Source: a virus
Virus record (IMG/VR): IMGVR_UViG_3300039707_000004
Span: 1-25,877 of that record
DNA: 25,877 bases
Reading direction: 5' to 3' (one strand)
Position 1 is the first letter of the stretch; each line of letters opens with the position of its first letter. The position numbers and the translations under genes were made by a program. Below the pieces are notes generated by a model. It saw only the letters and a program-made list of their open reading frames with translations, ran no database searches and was not told the DNA's origin. Shown here piece after piece: positions 7,523-16,410 of the stretch.

Positions 7523-10500
7523 ATGAAGCAAGTTGGACCTATAACTGCGTTTTCCAATTCGTTGCATCAAATGAAGTACTGCTCACCAGGGGAAGATTTC
7601 CGCGAGGCAATGAATAGGGTAGCGTTTGGTCTAAAGGATTCGGATAACCACTACCATCGACTCAGACACATACTATTACCACAACGATGGTTGCCAGCCG
7701 GACGTGTTCAAGCAGCCGTTGGCTCGACGAAATGGGTTACACTGTTCAATTGTTTTGTTAGCGGTACAATTGCGGATAGTTATGTTGACGGCCCTGGCTC
7801 GATTATGGACAGAGCCAAGGAAGCAGCAGCCACCATGCGGATGGGCGGCGGCATCGGCTACGATTTCACACCCCTGCGTCCACGTGGCGAGATGATCGCC
7901 AAGCTCCAGAGCCAAGCAAGCGGCCCCGTCTCCTTCATGGAGATATTTGATGCCGTATGCCGAGCTACCTGCTCTTCCGGGCATCGTCGTGGCGCACAGA
8001 TGGGTATACTTCGTTGCTTGGATGGTGAGTCGCGAGTTCATACTCTGAACGGTATAGAAAAAATTAAGGATTTGGTAGGTACTCGTCCTTATGTTTATGC
8101 GTGTGATCCTAAGACGCGTAAGGTTCATGTAGTACAAGCGGATAAGGTTTTTGTGTCTGATACCAATAGGAAACTTATTCGTATCGTATTTGATACGAAG
8201 GATTCTATAGACTGCACACCAGATCATTTGATTATGCTCTCAAACGGGGAGTATGTTCAGGTAGGTAAGCTACGCCGTGGTGATAGTATAATGGCAATTA
8301 AGCACGGTATAAACCAGACAGGTAATACTGACCATTTTAGTAAGACTGTAGGGTGTACCAATGGGCGTGCCGAGTATGAACATCGTGTTATTGCTAGAGA
8401 TATTTTAGGTGAAATGGTGGACGCTAATTGGCATGTTCACCATAGAGACGAGGATAGTTGTAATAATGATCCATCTAATCTGGAAATGGTGAACAGGTCT
8501 GAACATGCGAAATCACATGCCAGTAACCTGAATGTTCATAGGTTGAGAATCGCTGCTGAAAGAAAAGGTAAGACCAGGGCTGAACTTTATGGGGAAGAAA
8601 AGGCTGCTTTGTGGGAGGCTCGTCGTGAAGAAAGTCGTAAGAAAACTATATCTAACCATAGGGTGGTAGATATAATACAGATTGGAACGGCTGAGGAAGT
8701 ATTCGACATTTCCTTACCTAAACTCCATAACTTTGCTGTTAGTGGAGTTTTTGTCCACAACTGTGATCACCCCGATATTGAAGAGTTCATTAATGCCAAA
8801 AACAACCAGGATAAGTTGACAGGGTTCAACATCTCGATCGCTGTCACCGATGAGTTCATGGAGTGTGTTCTTGAGGAGAAGGAGTTCCCCCTAAAGTGGG
8901 GTGGTAGAGTATACCGTTACGTTGACGCTAATACCCTCTGGGAAAAGATTATGCGCTCAACGTTCGATTGGGCAGAACCCGGCATCCTGTTCATCGACAC
9001 AATCAACAAGATGAACAACCTCTATTACGCCGAGACGATAGCTGCAACCAATCCATGCTGTTTAACAGGGGACACTTTAGTGGCGGTTGCTGGTCGCGGC
9101 CCGGTTCCAATTAGACAGTTAGCTGAGGAAGCTTCTCCTGTACCTGTATTCGCTAAAAATAAAATGTCCGGTGTAACTCATGTTAGTTGGGGGCGTGCTC
9201 CCCGATGGGTTCGTAAGGCTAACATCGTTAAAATTACTCTTGATGACGGGACTACAGTTCGTTGCTCCGATGACCATCATTTTCCGCTAAGAGATGGCAG
9301 GAGAATTAAGGCAAGAGACCTAAATCCAGGCGACTCACTTTTCCGTTTTGATGCTGAGCGGCATTGGAAAAGTAAGGAAATGATTGTTGATGGTCGCACT
9401 GAGCATCATCTGATTGCTGAGGCTAAGTTCGATCGTGAGTTTGAGTGGGGACAGCATATAGACCAGTTTCAGGTGCATCATATTAACCACAATCATTTTG
9501 ATAATGATTGGGATAATATTGATGTCGTAACTGTTAAGGAGCATCAGCTTACGCACCATCGTCAGGCTATAGCAATCACTGCACAAAATAGGTATGAACT
9601 ACCTGTAAATCATAAGGTTGTATCGGTTGAGCCAGATGGTTTTGAGGATGTCTACAACATATCAGTTGATAAGTACCATAACTATGCTATAGTAACGAGT
9701 GATGTAAAAGGTAAATTGTCTGGTGTTTACACCGAAAACAGTGAACAAGCCCTACCCCCATTCGGTGCCTGCCTACTCAGTTCGTTCAACCTCGTTAAGT
9801 ACCTAACATCACAGCCTGTTCTAGCCGGCAGTAACCCATGGTCATTTGATTATGACCAACTGATTGAGGACATCCCCATCGCCGTACGTGCTCTCGACAA
9901 TGCCATTGACAAAGCGAGATACCCCCTCGCCGAACAGAAAGCCGAAGCCCTCACAAAACGCAGAATGGGTATTGGTATTACTGGCCTCGCAAACACGGCT
10001 GAGGCTATGGGGTTCTCCTACGGATCATCAGACTTCCTGGCCTTTGAGGACAAGGTGCTTAGTACGATCAACGAACACTGCTACCGGGCCTCTGCTGAAC
10101 TGGCTGCTGAAAAGGGTGCCTTCCCGCTTTATGATGAAGATCGTTACCTAGCCGGCCAGTTCATCAAGACCCTGAGCGACGAAACCCAAGACATGATCCG
10201 TCGCAACGGCATTCGTAACAGTCACCTGACATCGATCGCTCCGACAGGTACAATAAGTCTCGCTGCTGACAATGTAAGCTCAGCACTAGAACCTGTCTTC
10301 TCCTACGAGACAACTCGTAGCATCCATACCCCAACCGGCGTCACGATTGAGAAGCTGCAAGACTACGGCTATGCTTTCCTTAACATCAAGGGTAAGCTGG
10401 CTAAGGATGTCACGGCTGATGAGCACCTTAGTGTGCTTGCCGTAGCTCAGAAGAACATCGACTCTGCCGCCTCAAAGACGATCAACATGGACGGCAGGAT

Positions 10501-10708
10501 CATGTCGTGGTCTGAGTTTAAGGACATCTATCGCAATGCCTGGGAGCGTGGCTGTAAGGGTGTAGCCACCTTTAATTCATCCGGCAAACGGATGGCGTTG
10601 CTGACAGGCTCCGAAGAGCCAAAGAAAGAAGAGCCAGAACAGATACAGTTTATCGAGGGTGCGTCGTGTGACTACGATCCGATGACGGGACGCGCTGTCT
10701 GTAACTAA
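7523..10708 (+). CDS. Ribonucleotide reductase, probably class II, with two inteins
   Basis: A 1061-residue precursor that splices to about 585 residues. It reduces ribonucleotides to deoxyribonucleotides for phage DNA synthesis. Extein motifs include LPAGRVQAA, LFNCFVSG (redox Cys77), MRMGGGIGYDFTPLRPRG, GFNISIAVTDEF, the active-site NPC|SEQ (split by intein 2), PPFGACLLSSFNL, and APTGTISLAADNVSSALEP. The compact length, LPAGR and NCFVSG contexts, and absence of a nearby small subunit favour an adenosylcobalamin-dependent (NrdJ-type) enzyme, though class I cannot be excluded by eye. The C-terminus carries two Cys (ASCDYD...AVCN) that could act in re-reduction. A strong hairpin follows the stop. 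Confidence 0.93.
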   Translation: MKQVGPITAFSNSLHQMKYCSPGEDFREAMNRVAFGLKDSDNHYHRLRHILLPQRWLPAGRVQAAVGSTKWVTLFNCFVSGTIADSYVDGPGSIMDRAKEAAATMRMGGGIGYDFTPLRPRGEMIAKLQSQASGPVSFMEIFDAVCRATCSSGHRRGAQMGILRCLDGESRVHTLNGIEKIKDLVGTRPYVYACDPKTRKVHVVQADKVFVSDTNRKLIRIVFDTKDSIDCTPDHLIMLSNGEYVQVGKLRRGDSIMAIKHGINQTGNTDHFSKTVGCTNGRAEYEHRVIARDILGEMVDANWHVHHRDEDSCNNDPSNLEMVNRSEHAKSHASNLNVHRLRIAAERKGKTRAELYGEEKAALWEARREESRKKTISNHRVVDIIQIGTAEEVFDISLPKLHNFAVSGVFVHNCDHPDIEEFINAKNNQDKLTGFNISIAVTDEFMECVLEEKEFPLKWGGRVYRYVDANTLWEKIMRSTFDWAEPGILFIDTINKMNNLYYAETIAATNPCCLTGDTLVAVAGRGPVPIRQLAEEASPVPVFAKNKMSGVTHVSWGRAPRWVRKANIVKITLDDGTTVRCSDDHHFPLRDGRRIKARDLNPGDSLFRFDAERHWKSKEMIVDGRTEHHLIAEAKFDREFEWGQHIDQFQVHHINHNHFDNDWDNIDVVTVKEHQLTHHRQAIAITAQNRYELPVNHKVVSVEPDGFEDVYNISVDKYHNYAIVTSDVKGKLSGVYTENSEQALPPFGACLLSSFNLVKYLTSQPVLAGSNPWSFDYDQLIEDIPIAVRALDNAIDKARYPLAEQKAEALTKRRMGIGITGLANTAEAMGFSYGSSDFLAFEDKVLSTINEHCYRASAELAAEKGAFPLYDEDRYLAGQFIKTLSDETQDMIRRNGIRNSHLTSIAPTGTISLAADNVSSALEPVFSYETTRSIHTPTGVTIEKLQDYGYAFLNIKGKLAKDVTADEHLSVLAVAQKNIDSAASKTINMDGRIMSWSEFKDIYRNAWERGCKGVATFNSSGKRMALLTGSEEPKKEEPEQIQFIEGASCDYDPMTGRAVCN
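8015..8761 (+). mobile_element. Intein 1 in ribonucleotide reductase, HNH type
   Basis: Residues 165-413 (249 aa), starting at Cys in ILR|CLDGE and ending VHN|C, with Cys414 as the downstream nucleophile. The Hint blocks are present: block A CLDGESRVHTLNG, block B with TPDH, and F/G FDISLPKLHNFAVSG...HN. The middle holds an HNH homing domain (WHVHHRDEDSCNNDPSNLEMV, about residues 303-325). The flanks rejoin as MGILR|CDHPDIEEF, a conserved reductase segment. The insert is visibly AT-richer than the exteins. Confidence 0.92.
9059..9739 (+). mobile_element. Intein 2 in ribonucleotide reductase active site, HNH type
   Basis: Residues 513-739 (227 aa), from Cys in NPC|CLTGDTLV to EN|S, with Ser740 as the downstream nucleophile. 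Removing it restores NPCSEQALPPFGACL, the catalytic loop, so the reductase should be inactive until splicing. Block B reads VRCSDDHHF and block F is VYNISVDKYHNYAIV. An HNH domain occupies about residues 648-680 (FQVHHINHNHFDNDWDNIDVV). The penultimate residue is Glu rather than the usual His. Confidence 0.9.
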
Positions 10709-10715
10709 AGGCAAT

Positions 10716-10742
10716 GAAGCCCTGGCTAATCCCCAGGGCTTC
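10716..10742 (+). terminator. Terminator after ribonucleotide reductase
   Basis: A perfect 10-bp stem (10716-10725 with 10733-10742, GAAGCCCTGG arm) and 7-nt loop start 8 nt after the reductase stop. A T5 run follows only after 8 nt, so intrinsic termination is likely but not textbook. Confidence 0.7.
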
Positions 10743-10754
10743 ACCCGATCTTTT

Positions 10755-11186
10755 TGGTACTCTACTTGCTGATGGATCGTTACGCCCAGATTGGTTCCCA
10801 CTTACCTTATGACTCATTCCTAGGTTCATGGCACTTCACCACATTGGTTCTCAACCGCACGATGATTTAATTCTGACGCATCAGGTTCTCTACCCTGTTC
10901 TGATTCACCTAGATCACATGGTACTCTGATACGGCGTGGTTCATTCACAATGTATGGTACTCATCAGTTCGATGACTCACCCAACTCGTCTGGTACTCAC
11001 TCAGGAATAGGGTTCATTCCTACTACTCCGGTTCTCTCGTGTGTTTTGATTCACCCATGGACTTTGGTACGCTTTTGCAGATTGGTTCGTTCGAAGGCAA
11101 TGGAACTCTAGCAACCTTTGACTCGTTGAAACTCAATCCCAACGGCGCTCTAGCTCGTTATGGTTAACTCGACTCTAATGGAAAGT
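10755..11186 (-). repeat. Array 1: about 24 alternating 18-bp-spaced motifs, - orientation
   Basis: This fills the 509-nt gene-free region 10709-11217 between two convergent genes. Read on +, motif starts fall at 10755, 10773, 10792, 10810, 10829, 10845, 10863, 10883, 10901, 10919, 10937, 10955, 10973, 10991, 11010, 11029, 11048, 11065, 11083, 11101, 11119, then less clearly 11143, 11161 and 11179. Steps are mostly 18. From 10883 to 11119 two forms alternate for 14 units: TGGTACTC-like (GAGTACCA on -) and TGRYTCAY-like (GTGAACCA or GTGAGTCA on -). Spacers of about 10 bp are not conserved. Hairpins at 10716-10742 and 11191-11208 separate the array from both genes. Confidence 0.9.
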
Positions 11187-11190
11187 AAAA

Positions 11191-11208
11191 GGGAGCATTG
11201 CTGCTCCC
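11191..11208 (-). terminator. Intrinsic terminator of AAA+ gene
   Basis: A 7-bp stem (11191-11197 with 11202-11208) and 4-nt loop, followed on the - strand by TTTTACTTTC. It lies 9 nt past the stop of the AAA+ gene and insulates array 1. Confidence 0.85.
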
Positions 11209-11217
11209 CTCCCCTCG

Positions 11218-12645
11218 TTAGTTGACGGCGTGATCACTCAGGGTGTCGGACAACGCTTCAAACCCGAGAGCGATGGCCTTAATATCCTTACCGTTCTTTG
11301 GGGCCTGCTGACGGTTGAAGAACTCAGCCTCGTCCTTAACCTCAGCAGCAACGAATGCCAAGTCCTCACCGTTGATCAACGCTTCTGGATCACTCGTGCG
11401 CCGTAACGCCTCCAGCTTCGCCCTACCAACGGTCTCCTTAATCCTGGCCGGAATGTCCCCTGCCAGAATCTTAGCAGCCTCACTAACGTCAGCGTTCGGA
11501 TCAAGCAGCCCTCGTGCGAATGAGACAATCATGCGCTCAACGGCCTCCGGATCAGGCGTCGTAATCTCCAGAATAGTGTCGATGCGACCCGGACGCCGCA
11601 TTGCCGCATTCACACTTTCCGGATGGTTGGTCGTCAAGATCGTCATGATCTGGGCAACCTTTGAGTCAATCCCATCTAACTGGTTCAAAAGTTCGTTCAC
11701 GCCGTTATCACGAACCGTCCCGGCGATACGGTCAATGTCCTCTGCAAACACAACAACCGGCTGGTAGCACTCGGCATAGGTCAGAGCAGACGGCAACTCC
11801 GCACTGTTCTTCACGTAGATGAACGTCCACCCGTGTTTGATAGCCTCACGAGCGATGTAGTGAGCTAACATGGTCTTACCAGTGCCGTAAGCCCCGGCAA
11901 ACAATGCACCACGCTTCAACGGTTCCTTAATCTTCTTAAGGTTGGCCGTTTGCTGCAAAGGTACAAAGATGTTCCGAGCAATCTTAAGCTCAAGGTTCTT
12001 ATTGAAGATCGGCGTATCCTCCGTCATCTGGAAGAAACGCGGCTTTGGTAACTCTTCGGTCCGTCCGTTAGAGTCCGTAAAGGCAATGCTGAACGCCTTA
12101 CCCTTATGCAAGCTCTCGGTCAGTGCCAGCTTACGCACAACAGCCAGAAGCTTACGAATGCGCTTCTCATACTTCCGCTTGACCTTAATAGTCATCATGA
12201 AGATCATGCGGTTGTTCTCGAAGTTGACTCCGGTTCCAATCGTCGCCCCCTCCATTGCCGGAAGGATGAACGTCCCCCACGGCACTGTCATCGTCTTACC
12301 GTAGTCAACTTCAACCTCGATAGCCGGTGCTCCACCTTCCCACCAATTCGTTTCCTGGGTAACGACCCCAAGCTCACTCTCTATGGCTCTCACTAACGAG
12401 ATGGCTCCATCCCACGGCGGAACCGGGATTGAGTCATGGATAACCATGTTCTGCTGTTCGGCTTTATGCTTCCGCTCCAGCGACTTGATTACGTCACCAA
12501 GGTCAGCATCATCCGGGATGATGAGCTTATCACCCTCCCGAACGACATCCGGGTTATAGACCTTTGTGTTGTTCTCTAAGTCCTCACCCTCAGAGTCGAT
12601 AATCTGCTGCATTGCGCTTAGTAAATCTTTCCTACTTACTGCCAT
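11218..12645 (-). CDS. AAA+ ATPase
   Basis: A classic AAA ATPase of about 475 residues: Walker A GAYGTGKT, Walker B VVVFAEDID, sensor region TILTTNHPESV, and the arginine-finger/SRH motif RRPGRID, with a helical lid after it. This resembles FtsH/Cdc48-type modules. The N-terminal 200 residues, including a segment resembling a peptidoglycan/LysM-like or hydrolysis-independent binding fold (NPDVVREGDKLIIPDD), have no protease signature, so it is more likely a remodelling ATPase than a protease. I prefer the ATG at 12645 because AAAGGAGC lies just upstream, the same ribosome site used by several genes here. An in-frame ATG at 12714 with GAGGT is a real alternative, adding 23 residues. Confidence 0.85.
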   Translation of the reverse strand: MAVSRKDLLSAMQQIIDSEGEDLENNTKVYNPDVVREGDKLIIPDDADLGDVIKSLERKHKAEQQNMVIHDSIPVPPWDGAISLVRAIESELGVVTQETNWWEGGAPAIEVEVDYGKTMTVPWGTFILPAMEGATIGTGVNFENNRMIFMMTIKVKRKYEKRIRKLLAVVRKLALTESLHKGKAFSIAFTDSNGRTEELPKPRFFQMTEDTPIFNKNLELKIARNIFVPLQQTANLKKIKEPLKRGALFAGAYGTGKTMLAHYIAREAIKHGWTFIYVKNSAELPSALTYAECYQPVVVFAEDIDRIAGTVRDNGVNELLNQLDGIDSKVAQIMTILTTNHPESVNAAMRRPGRIDTILEITTPDPEAVERMIVSFARGLLDPNADVSEAAKILAGDIPARIKETVGRAKLEALRRTSDPEALINGEDLAFVAAEVKDEAEFFNRQQAPKNGKDIKAIALGFEALSDTLSDHAVN

Positions 12646-12747
12646 GTTTGCTCCTTTGTTTAGCCTGTACTTTATTAGGCTGATCAACCGTTCTCGTTCT
12701 TGTTGTAGAGTCATGTTACCTCACTTTGCCACTCCCCTAGTTATTGG

Positions 12748-13206
12748 CTAACGAATCAGTGCTCTAACCTCTTCTAGGACTATCAAGTCATTCAAGAAGT
12801 TGCTTCTCATTGAGGCTACTGTAGATCGTGTGCTTGGTACCCCTAGACGGTCTAGACCAGCTAAAATCTGATTGACTGAAATCGTCCGGTTTTGGTATAT
12901 CATCTTCTTTATTTCGTAGGATGCTCTCTTCCCCGATGGAAGCAAAGGTATTATTACTGCCTGTGTTGAAATTGCTTTCTCTTTTGCAGGCGGTGGGGTA
13001 AACTCATGTATCTTGTTCTTTGCTCTACTACGCTCATCGATTGCCCTTAACATCAGTGCGTAGAGATTACCTCCAATGTACTTGTTCTGCTTCCGTGGCA
13101 TTTGAGGATCGGTGACGATATAATGCCCTGTAGCATCCACAGTGACTTTGAGGCCATATCGCTCACTCAACTCCCTCTCGTATTTGTCCATTTCTACGTC
13201 AGACAT
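12748..13206 (-). CDS. Putative DNA-binding regulatory protein
   Basis: A 152-residue protein starting MSDVEMDKYE; AAGGGGAAG precedes this ATG, which I prefer to one 14 codons upstream. The N-terminal part (RYGLKVTVDATGHYIVTD) looks like a small beta-rich domain. The C-terminal 60 residues (YEIKKMIYQNRTISVNQILAGLDRLGVPS..TVASMRSNFL) look like a winged helix-turn-helix: helices around a VNQILAGLDRLG turn and a recognition-like STRSTVASM. It is divergent from the sbcC-like gene, and it may regulate that promoter region or the AAA+ gene downstream. Family not recognised. Confidence 0.7.
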   Translation of the reverse strand: MSDVEMDKYERELSERYGLKVTVDATGHYIVTDPQMPRKQNKYIGGNLYALMLRAIDERSRAKNKIHEFTPPPAKEKAISTQAVIIPLLPSGKRASYEIKKMIYQNRTISVNQILAGLDRLGVPSTRSTVASMRSNFLNDLIVLEEVRALIR

Positions 13207-13308
13207 AAGGCTTCCCCTTGAAGGACAGATCGCGCCCGCGACTAACATAAATTAGCGCAAAACGCTCTCTACCAACAAGAGCAAATTCGCGAAACTTGAG
13301 GCAAATCG
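13207..13308. promoter_or_regulatory. Divergent intergenic region before sbcC-like gene
   Basis: This 102-nt gap must carry signals for both the - gene and sbcC. It holds a dyad, GCTCT and AGAGC with a 9-nt spacer, just upstream of the sbcC ribosome site TTGAGG, and a weak + promoter candidate TTGAAG(13218)-19-TAACAT(13243). No confident - promoter was found. Confidence 0.35.
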
Positions 13309-15150
13309 ATGCAGTTACTATTCAACGAACTGATCGTTAAGAATTTCGGCTGCTTCGTAGGTGAGCACAGCTTCTTACTCAAACGTACTCCTGGCCTTTA
13401 CTTCATCAGCGGCAACAACGTAGCCGAACCTAGCCTAACAACAAACGGCTGTGGCAAGAGCACATTGTTTAACGCCTTATTCTGGTGCCTAACTGGCAAG
13501 ACCCTAAGAGTTCAGCGTCCTGGTGCCTCAATCGAATCCTGGCATTCTAAAGGCACAGTCAGTGTTACGCTAGAGCTAGAGATTGAACGTATTCACCACA
13601 TCACACGCACTCGTAAGCCTAATACATTAACCCTAGATGGCCGAACCGTGGACCAAGCTATCATCAATGACCTACTTAAGCTCAACGAAGAAACCCTCAA
13701 ACGAACCATAATCGTTGGGCAGTTCGCCCCAATGTTCCTAGACCTGAGACCGGAGCAGCAATCTGCCCTGTTCTCGGAAGCTCTGAACCTTGACCTATGG
13801 CTGACGGCTTCTGATCGCGCGGCAACCGAGCATAAACGATGCGAGACGCAAATCAACAAGCATGAATTAGCCAAAGCTGCGTTGATTGGACGCCACGATC
13901 AACTTCATGACCAGTACACACTGGAAGTAGAGCGTGAAAAGACATATGCCGAGAACCATAAGCGACAAATCTCAGAGGTTCGTCACGCGCTTGCCGTTGC
14001 TAGTCGCGACATAGACGCCGCTGCTGCCGCGCTTAGAGCCGCGACAGACGCGCGAAACAGCGAGACCGCGACCGGGGTAGCTGCCACGGAATTGCAGCGC
14101 GTACGCTCGCTAGAACGCACGCTATCGCGAGAACAAATTGAGACCGTCGCAAGCGTCCGAGCCATGCGCCGCGAGTTGGATTTAGTCACTACTAACCTCA
14201 AACGTTATCAGTCTACCAAGGAGGTCTGTCCGGAGTGTCATCAAGTGGTTAACGAGGCTCATATCAAGAGTAAGATCAGTCAACTGATACAACAGCATGG
14301 TGAACTGCTAGAGGATGTTGGTAGGGCTGAAAAATCCAGTAACGTCATTGCTGAAAAGCTGATCAAGTGTCGAAAGGATATTGCCCACATAGAAGAACAG
14401 ACGGCTCACGAACATGCTCAGCAAGAAGCTGCCGCCAAGGATTACCATATGGCGAAGCGTAAGCTTGACATCGCGACTTACCATCAGACTGACCTCACGC
14501 ATCAATTTAACACACTCATTAAGGCTAAGAACCCTTACACAGCTAGTTGTGAACAGCTAGCTGAATCCTATTTCGATGTTGAGAAGCAGATAAAGGCTAC
14601 TGACGAACTCCTCAAGGAACTCAACGAGACTAGCTCCATCTACAAGTACTGGGTATCAGCCTATAAGGAAATACGCCTTAATCTGATCGATGAAACCCTA
14701 CAAGAACTAGAGATAGCCACAAACAAACACATGCAATCGCTAGGATTACAAGATTGGCAAATTGAGTTCCGTACTGAAAAGGAGAATAAATCAGGTACAG
14801 TCACACACAGCTTTAACACGCTGATCTATCCAAATGGACAGACAGCGCCGATTATGTTTGAAGCCTATTCTGGTGGGGAGTCACAAAGGTTGCAGTTAGC
14901 TGTAACAGCGGCCCTCTCAGAGATCCTCCTAGACCGAGCCGGTGTCACAACCAACATTGAGATACTCGATGAGCCCTCCCGGCACCTCTCACAAGAGGGT
15001 ATCGCCGACCTGCTAGAGTGTCTCCGGGAGCGAGCTATTGATTTACGCCGGTGTATTTATTTTATCGATCACAACTCCCTAGAAAGTGCCCACTTTGATC
15101 GGATTATCACGATCGAAAAGCGACAATCCGGCTCTCTGATACTCAGCTAA
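13309..15150 (+). CDS. sbcC: SbcC/gp46/Rad50-like ATPase subunit
   Basis: A 613-residue SMC-type ATPase. The P-loop has the phage-type expanded form, GNNVAEPSLTTNGCGKST at residues 35-52. Long heptad-rich coiled coils follow, with a zinc-hook C307-P-E-C310 at the tip, then the ABC signature SGGES at 521-525 and Walker B ILDEPSRHL with D554-E555. It would tether and gate DNA for the SbcD-like nuclease (6474-7502). The two genes are about 6 kb apart rather than adjacent as in most phages. TTGAGG lies upstream of the ATG. The stop abuts the stop of the convergent XRE gene with no gap. Confidence 0.92.
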   Translation: MQLLFNELIVKNFGCFVGEHSFLLKRTPGLYFISGNNVAEPSLTTNGCGKSTLFNALFWCLTGKTLRVQRPGASIESWHSKGTVSVTLELEIERIHHITRTRKPNTLTLDGRTVDQAIINDLLKLNEETLKRTIIVGQFAPMFLDLRPEQQSALFSEALNLDLWLTASDRAATEHKRCETQINKHELAKAALIGRHDQLHDQYTLEVEREKTYAENHKRQISEVRHALAVASRDIDAAAAALRAATDARNSETATGVAATELQRVRSLERTLSREQIETVASVRAMRRELDLVTTNLKRYQSTKEVCPECHQVVNEAHIKSKISQLIQQHGELLEDVGRAEKSSNVIAEKLIKCRKDIAHIEEQTAHEHAQQEAAAKDYHMAKRKLDIATYHQTDLTHQFNTLIKAKNPYTASCEQLAESYFDVEKQIKATDELLKELNETSSIYKYWVSAYKEIRLNLIDETLQELEIATNKHMQSLGLQDWQIEFRTEKENKSGTVTHSFNTLIYPNGQTAPIMFEAYSGGESQRLQLAVTAALSEILLDRAGVTTNIEILDEPSRHLSQEGIADLLECLRERAIDLRRCIYFIDHNSLESAHFDRIITIEKRQSGSLILS

Positions 15151-16410
15151 TCATTTCTTTTTGAGGAGTATGTTATCGATCATCGTGTGTAGTAGGCTCG
15201 CTAGGCTCTCAGTTTGACCGCTGCTGATAGCAGCAAGCAACTCCTGATGCTGTCTAGCGAGCAACGCTCTAGTCAGGTTAGCTTCCTCCCGGATAGCATC
15301 CAGTATCGCGTCACTACTCGGATGATCTGCAAGCTGACGCTGAAAATCACTCGGTGGAGTTGGCTCTGTTACTGGTTGTACTTTAGCGGCCGCTCGATCA
15401 GCTTCCCTAGTGACTGCTCTAGCTGCCGTCTCATTAGCCAACACTCGCTCAGCGACTTTGAGCAAGTCTGCTGGATAGAAGTTGAGTGCGTTGCTTAAAG
15501 GTACATGGTTCTTAATTATCCATCGCGTGTTTAGACCACGCTCAGTTCTGGATATCTCCGTTGCCCATTTCTCACCGACTTTCTCGGCAAGTTGCATCTG
15601 GTTAATGTTCATCTTGATGCGAAGCACACGGATGAACGCACCGAGAGCCTCCGCTGTTGAGATAGTCTCTAGCTCACGCTGCCATATCGTCTCTTCGCCA
15701 ATCCCGGTACGCAAGTAGTCCTCCGTCGTACCGAGAACTCTAGCCACTTCACCTAACTTAGCAAAGTTAGGGTATATCCCGGTCTCTAGGTTAGTCAATT
15801 GCTGTACGGGTACCCCAGCTTGTTCTGCTACCATGCCAAGAGTTAGGTTTTTCTCGGTTCGTTTCGCACTGACTCTGCGACCGATGTCAGACATTCTCTC
15901 ATCCTCTTTCCCCACGAGGTAAGCTAGGGTTGTCTTCAACGCTGTCGATAGTTTCAATGCATGTTCGGGATCACCAACTTCGGCGTTCTCACTTTCGTAG
16001 ATGGCTATAACCTCTTCCGGAACTGAGGATAGGTTAGCCAAGTCCGCGCGTGACATCCGGGACTGCTCACGTGCGTATTGTAGACGACTCCCAAAGTTAG
16101 TTGGCATCACTAGTTTCGGGGTACGCGCATCCGCCCGGTCAGCCGCTTTCTCATCCTCAGCCAAGTCATCGGCCAACTCTTCTGGCGTTGATTTCTCAAT
16201 CTCGTTGAACAGTTGGTTGATCGTACGCTTCACATTCTCAGCAACACGCCAATCCGATGGACTTCGCGACGTGATGACAAATCGTCGTTGACCTTTGTAG
16301 GTGAAGTATAGACGTGGATGGTTATAGGTAACATCGAGAGAGACTGAATTGCCACCTTTTTCCTCGATGTATCTTTTATAGAGGATGTAATCCTCCCTGG
16401 TATTAACCAT
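15151..16410 (-). CDS. Regulator with three tandem XRE-type HTH domains
   Basis: A 419-residue protein. Residues 25-57 form a beta-rich module (HPRLYFTYKGQRRFVITSRSPSDWR) common in phage and plasmid proteins. Three successive helix-turn-helix domains of Cro/CI type then appear: about 107-166 (SRLQYAREQSRMSRADLANL), 176-236 (GRRVSAKRTEKNLTLGMVAE) and 257-321 (IRVLRIKMNINQMQLAEKVG). The C-terminal part is helical and charged. It may be a repressor or an architectural protein able to contact several sites at once. GGAGG precedes the ATG, which overlaps the stop of the upstream gene by 8 nt. Confidence 0.85.
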   Translation of the reverse strand: MVNTREDYILYKRYIEEKGGNSVSLDVTYNHPRLYFTYKGQRRFVITSRSPSDWRVAENVKRTINQLFNEIEKSTPEELADDLAEDEKAADRADARTPKLVMPTNFGSRLQYAREQSRMSRADLANLSSVPEEVIAIYESENAEVGDPEHALKLSTALKTTLAYLVGKEDERMSDIGRRVSAKRTEKNLTLGMVAEQAGVPVQQLTNLETGIYPNFAKLGEVARVLGTTEDYLRTGIGEETIWQRELETISTAEALGAFIRVLRIKMNINQMQLAEKVGEKWATEISRTERGLNTRWIIKNHVPLSNALNFYPADLLKVAERVLANETAARAVTREADRAAAKVQPVTEPTPPSDFQRQLADHPSSDAILDAIREEANLTRALLARQHQELLAAISSGQTESLASLLHTMIDNILLKKK

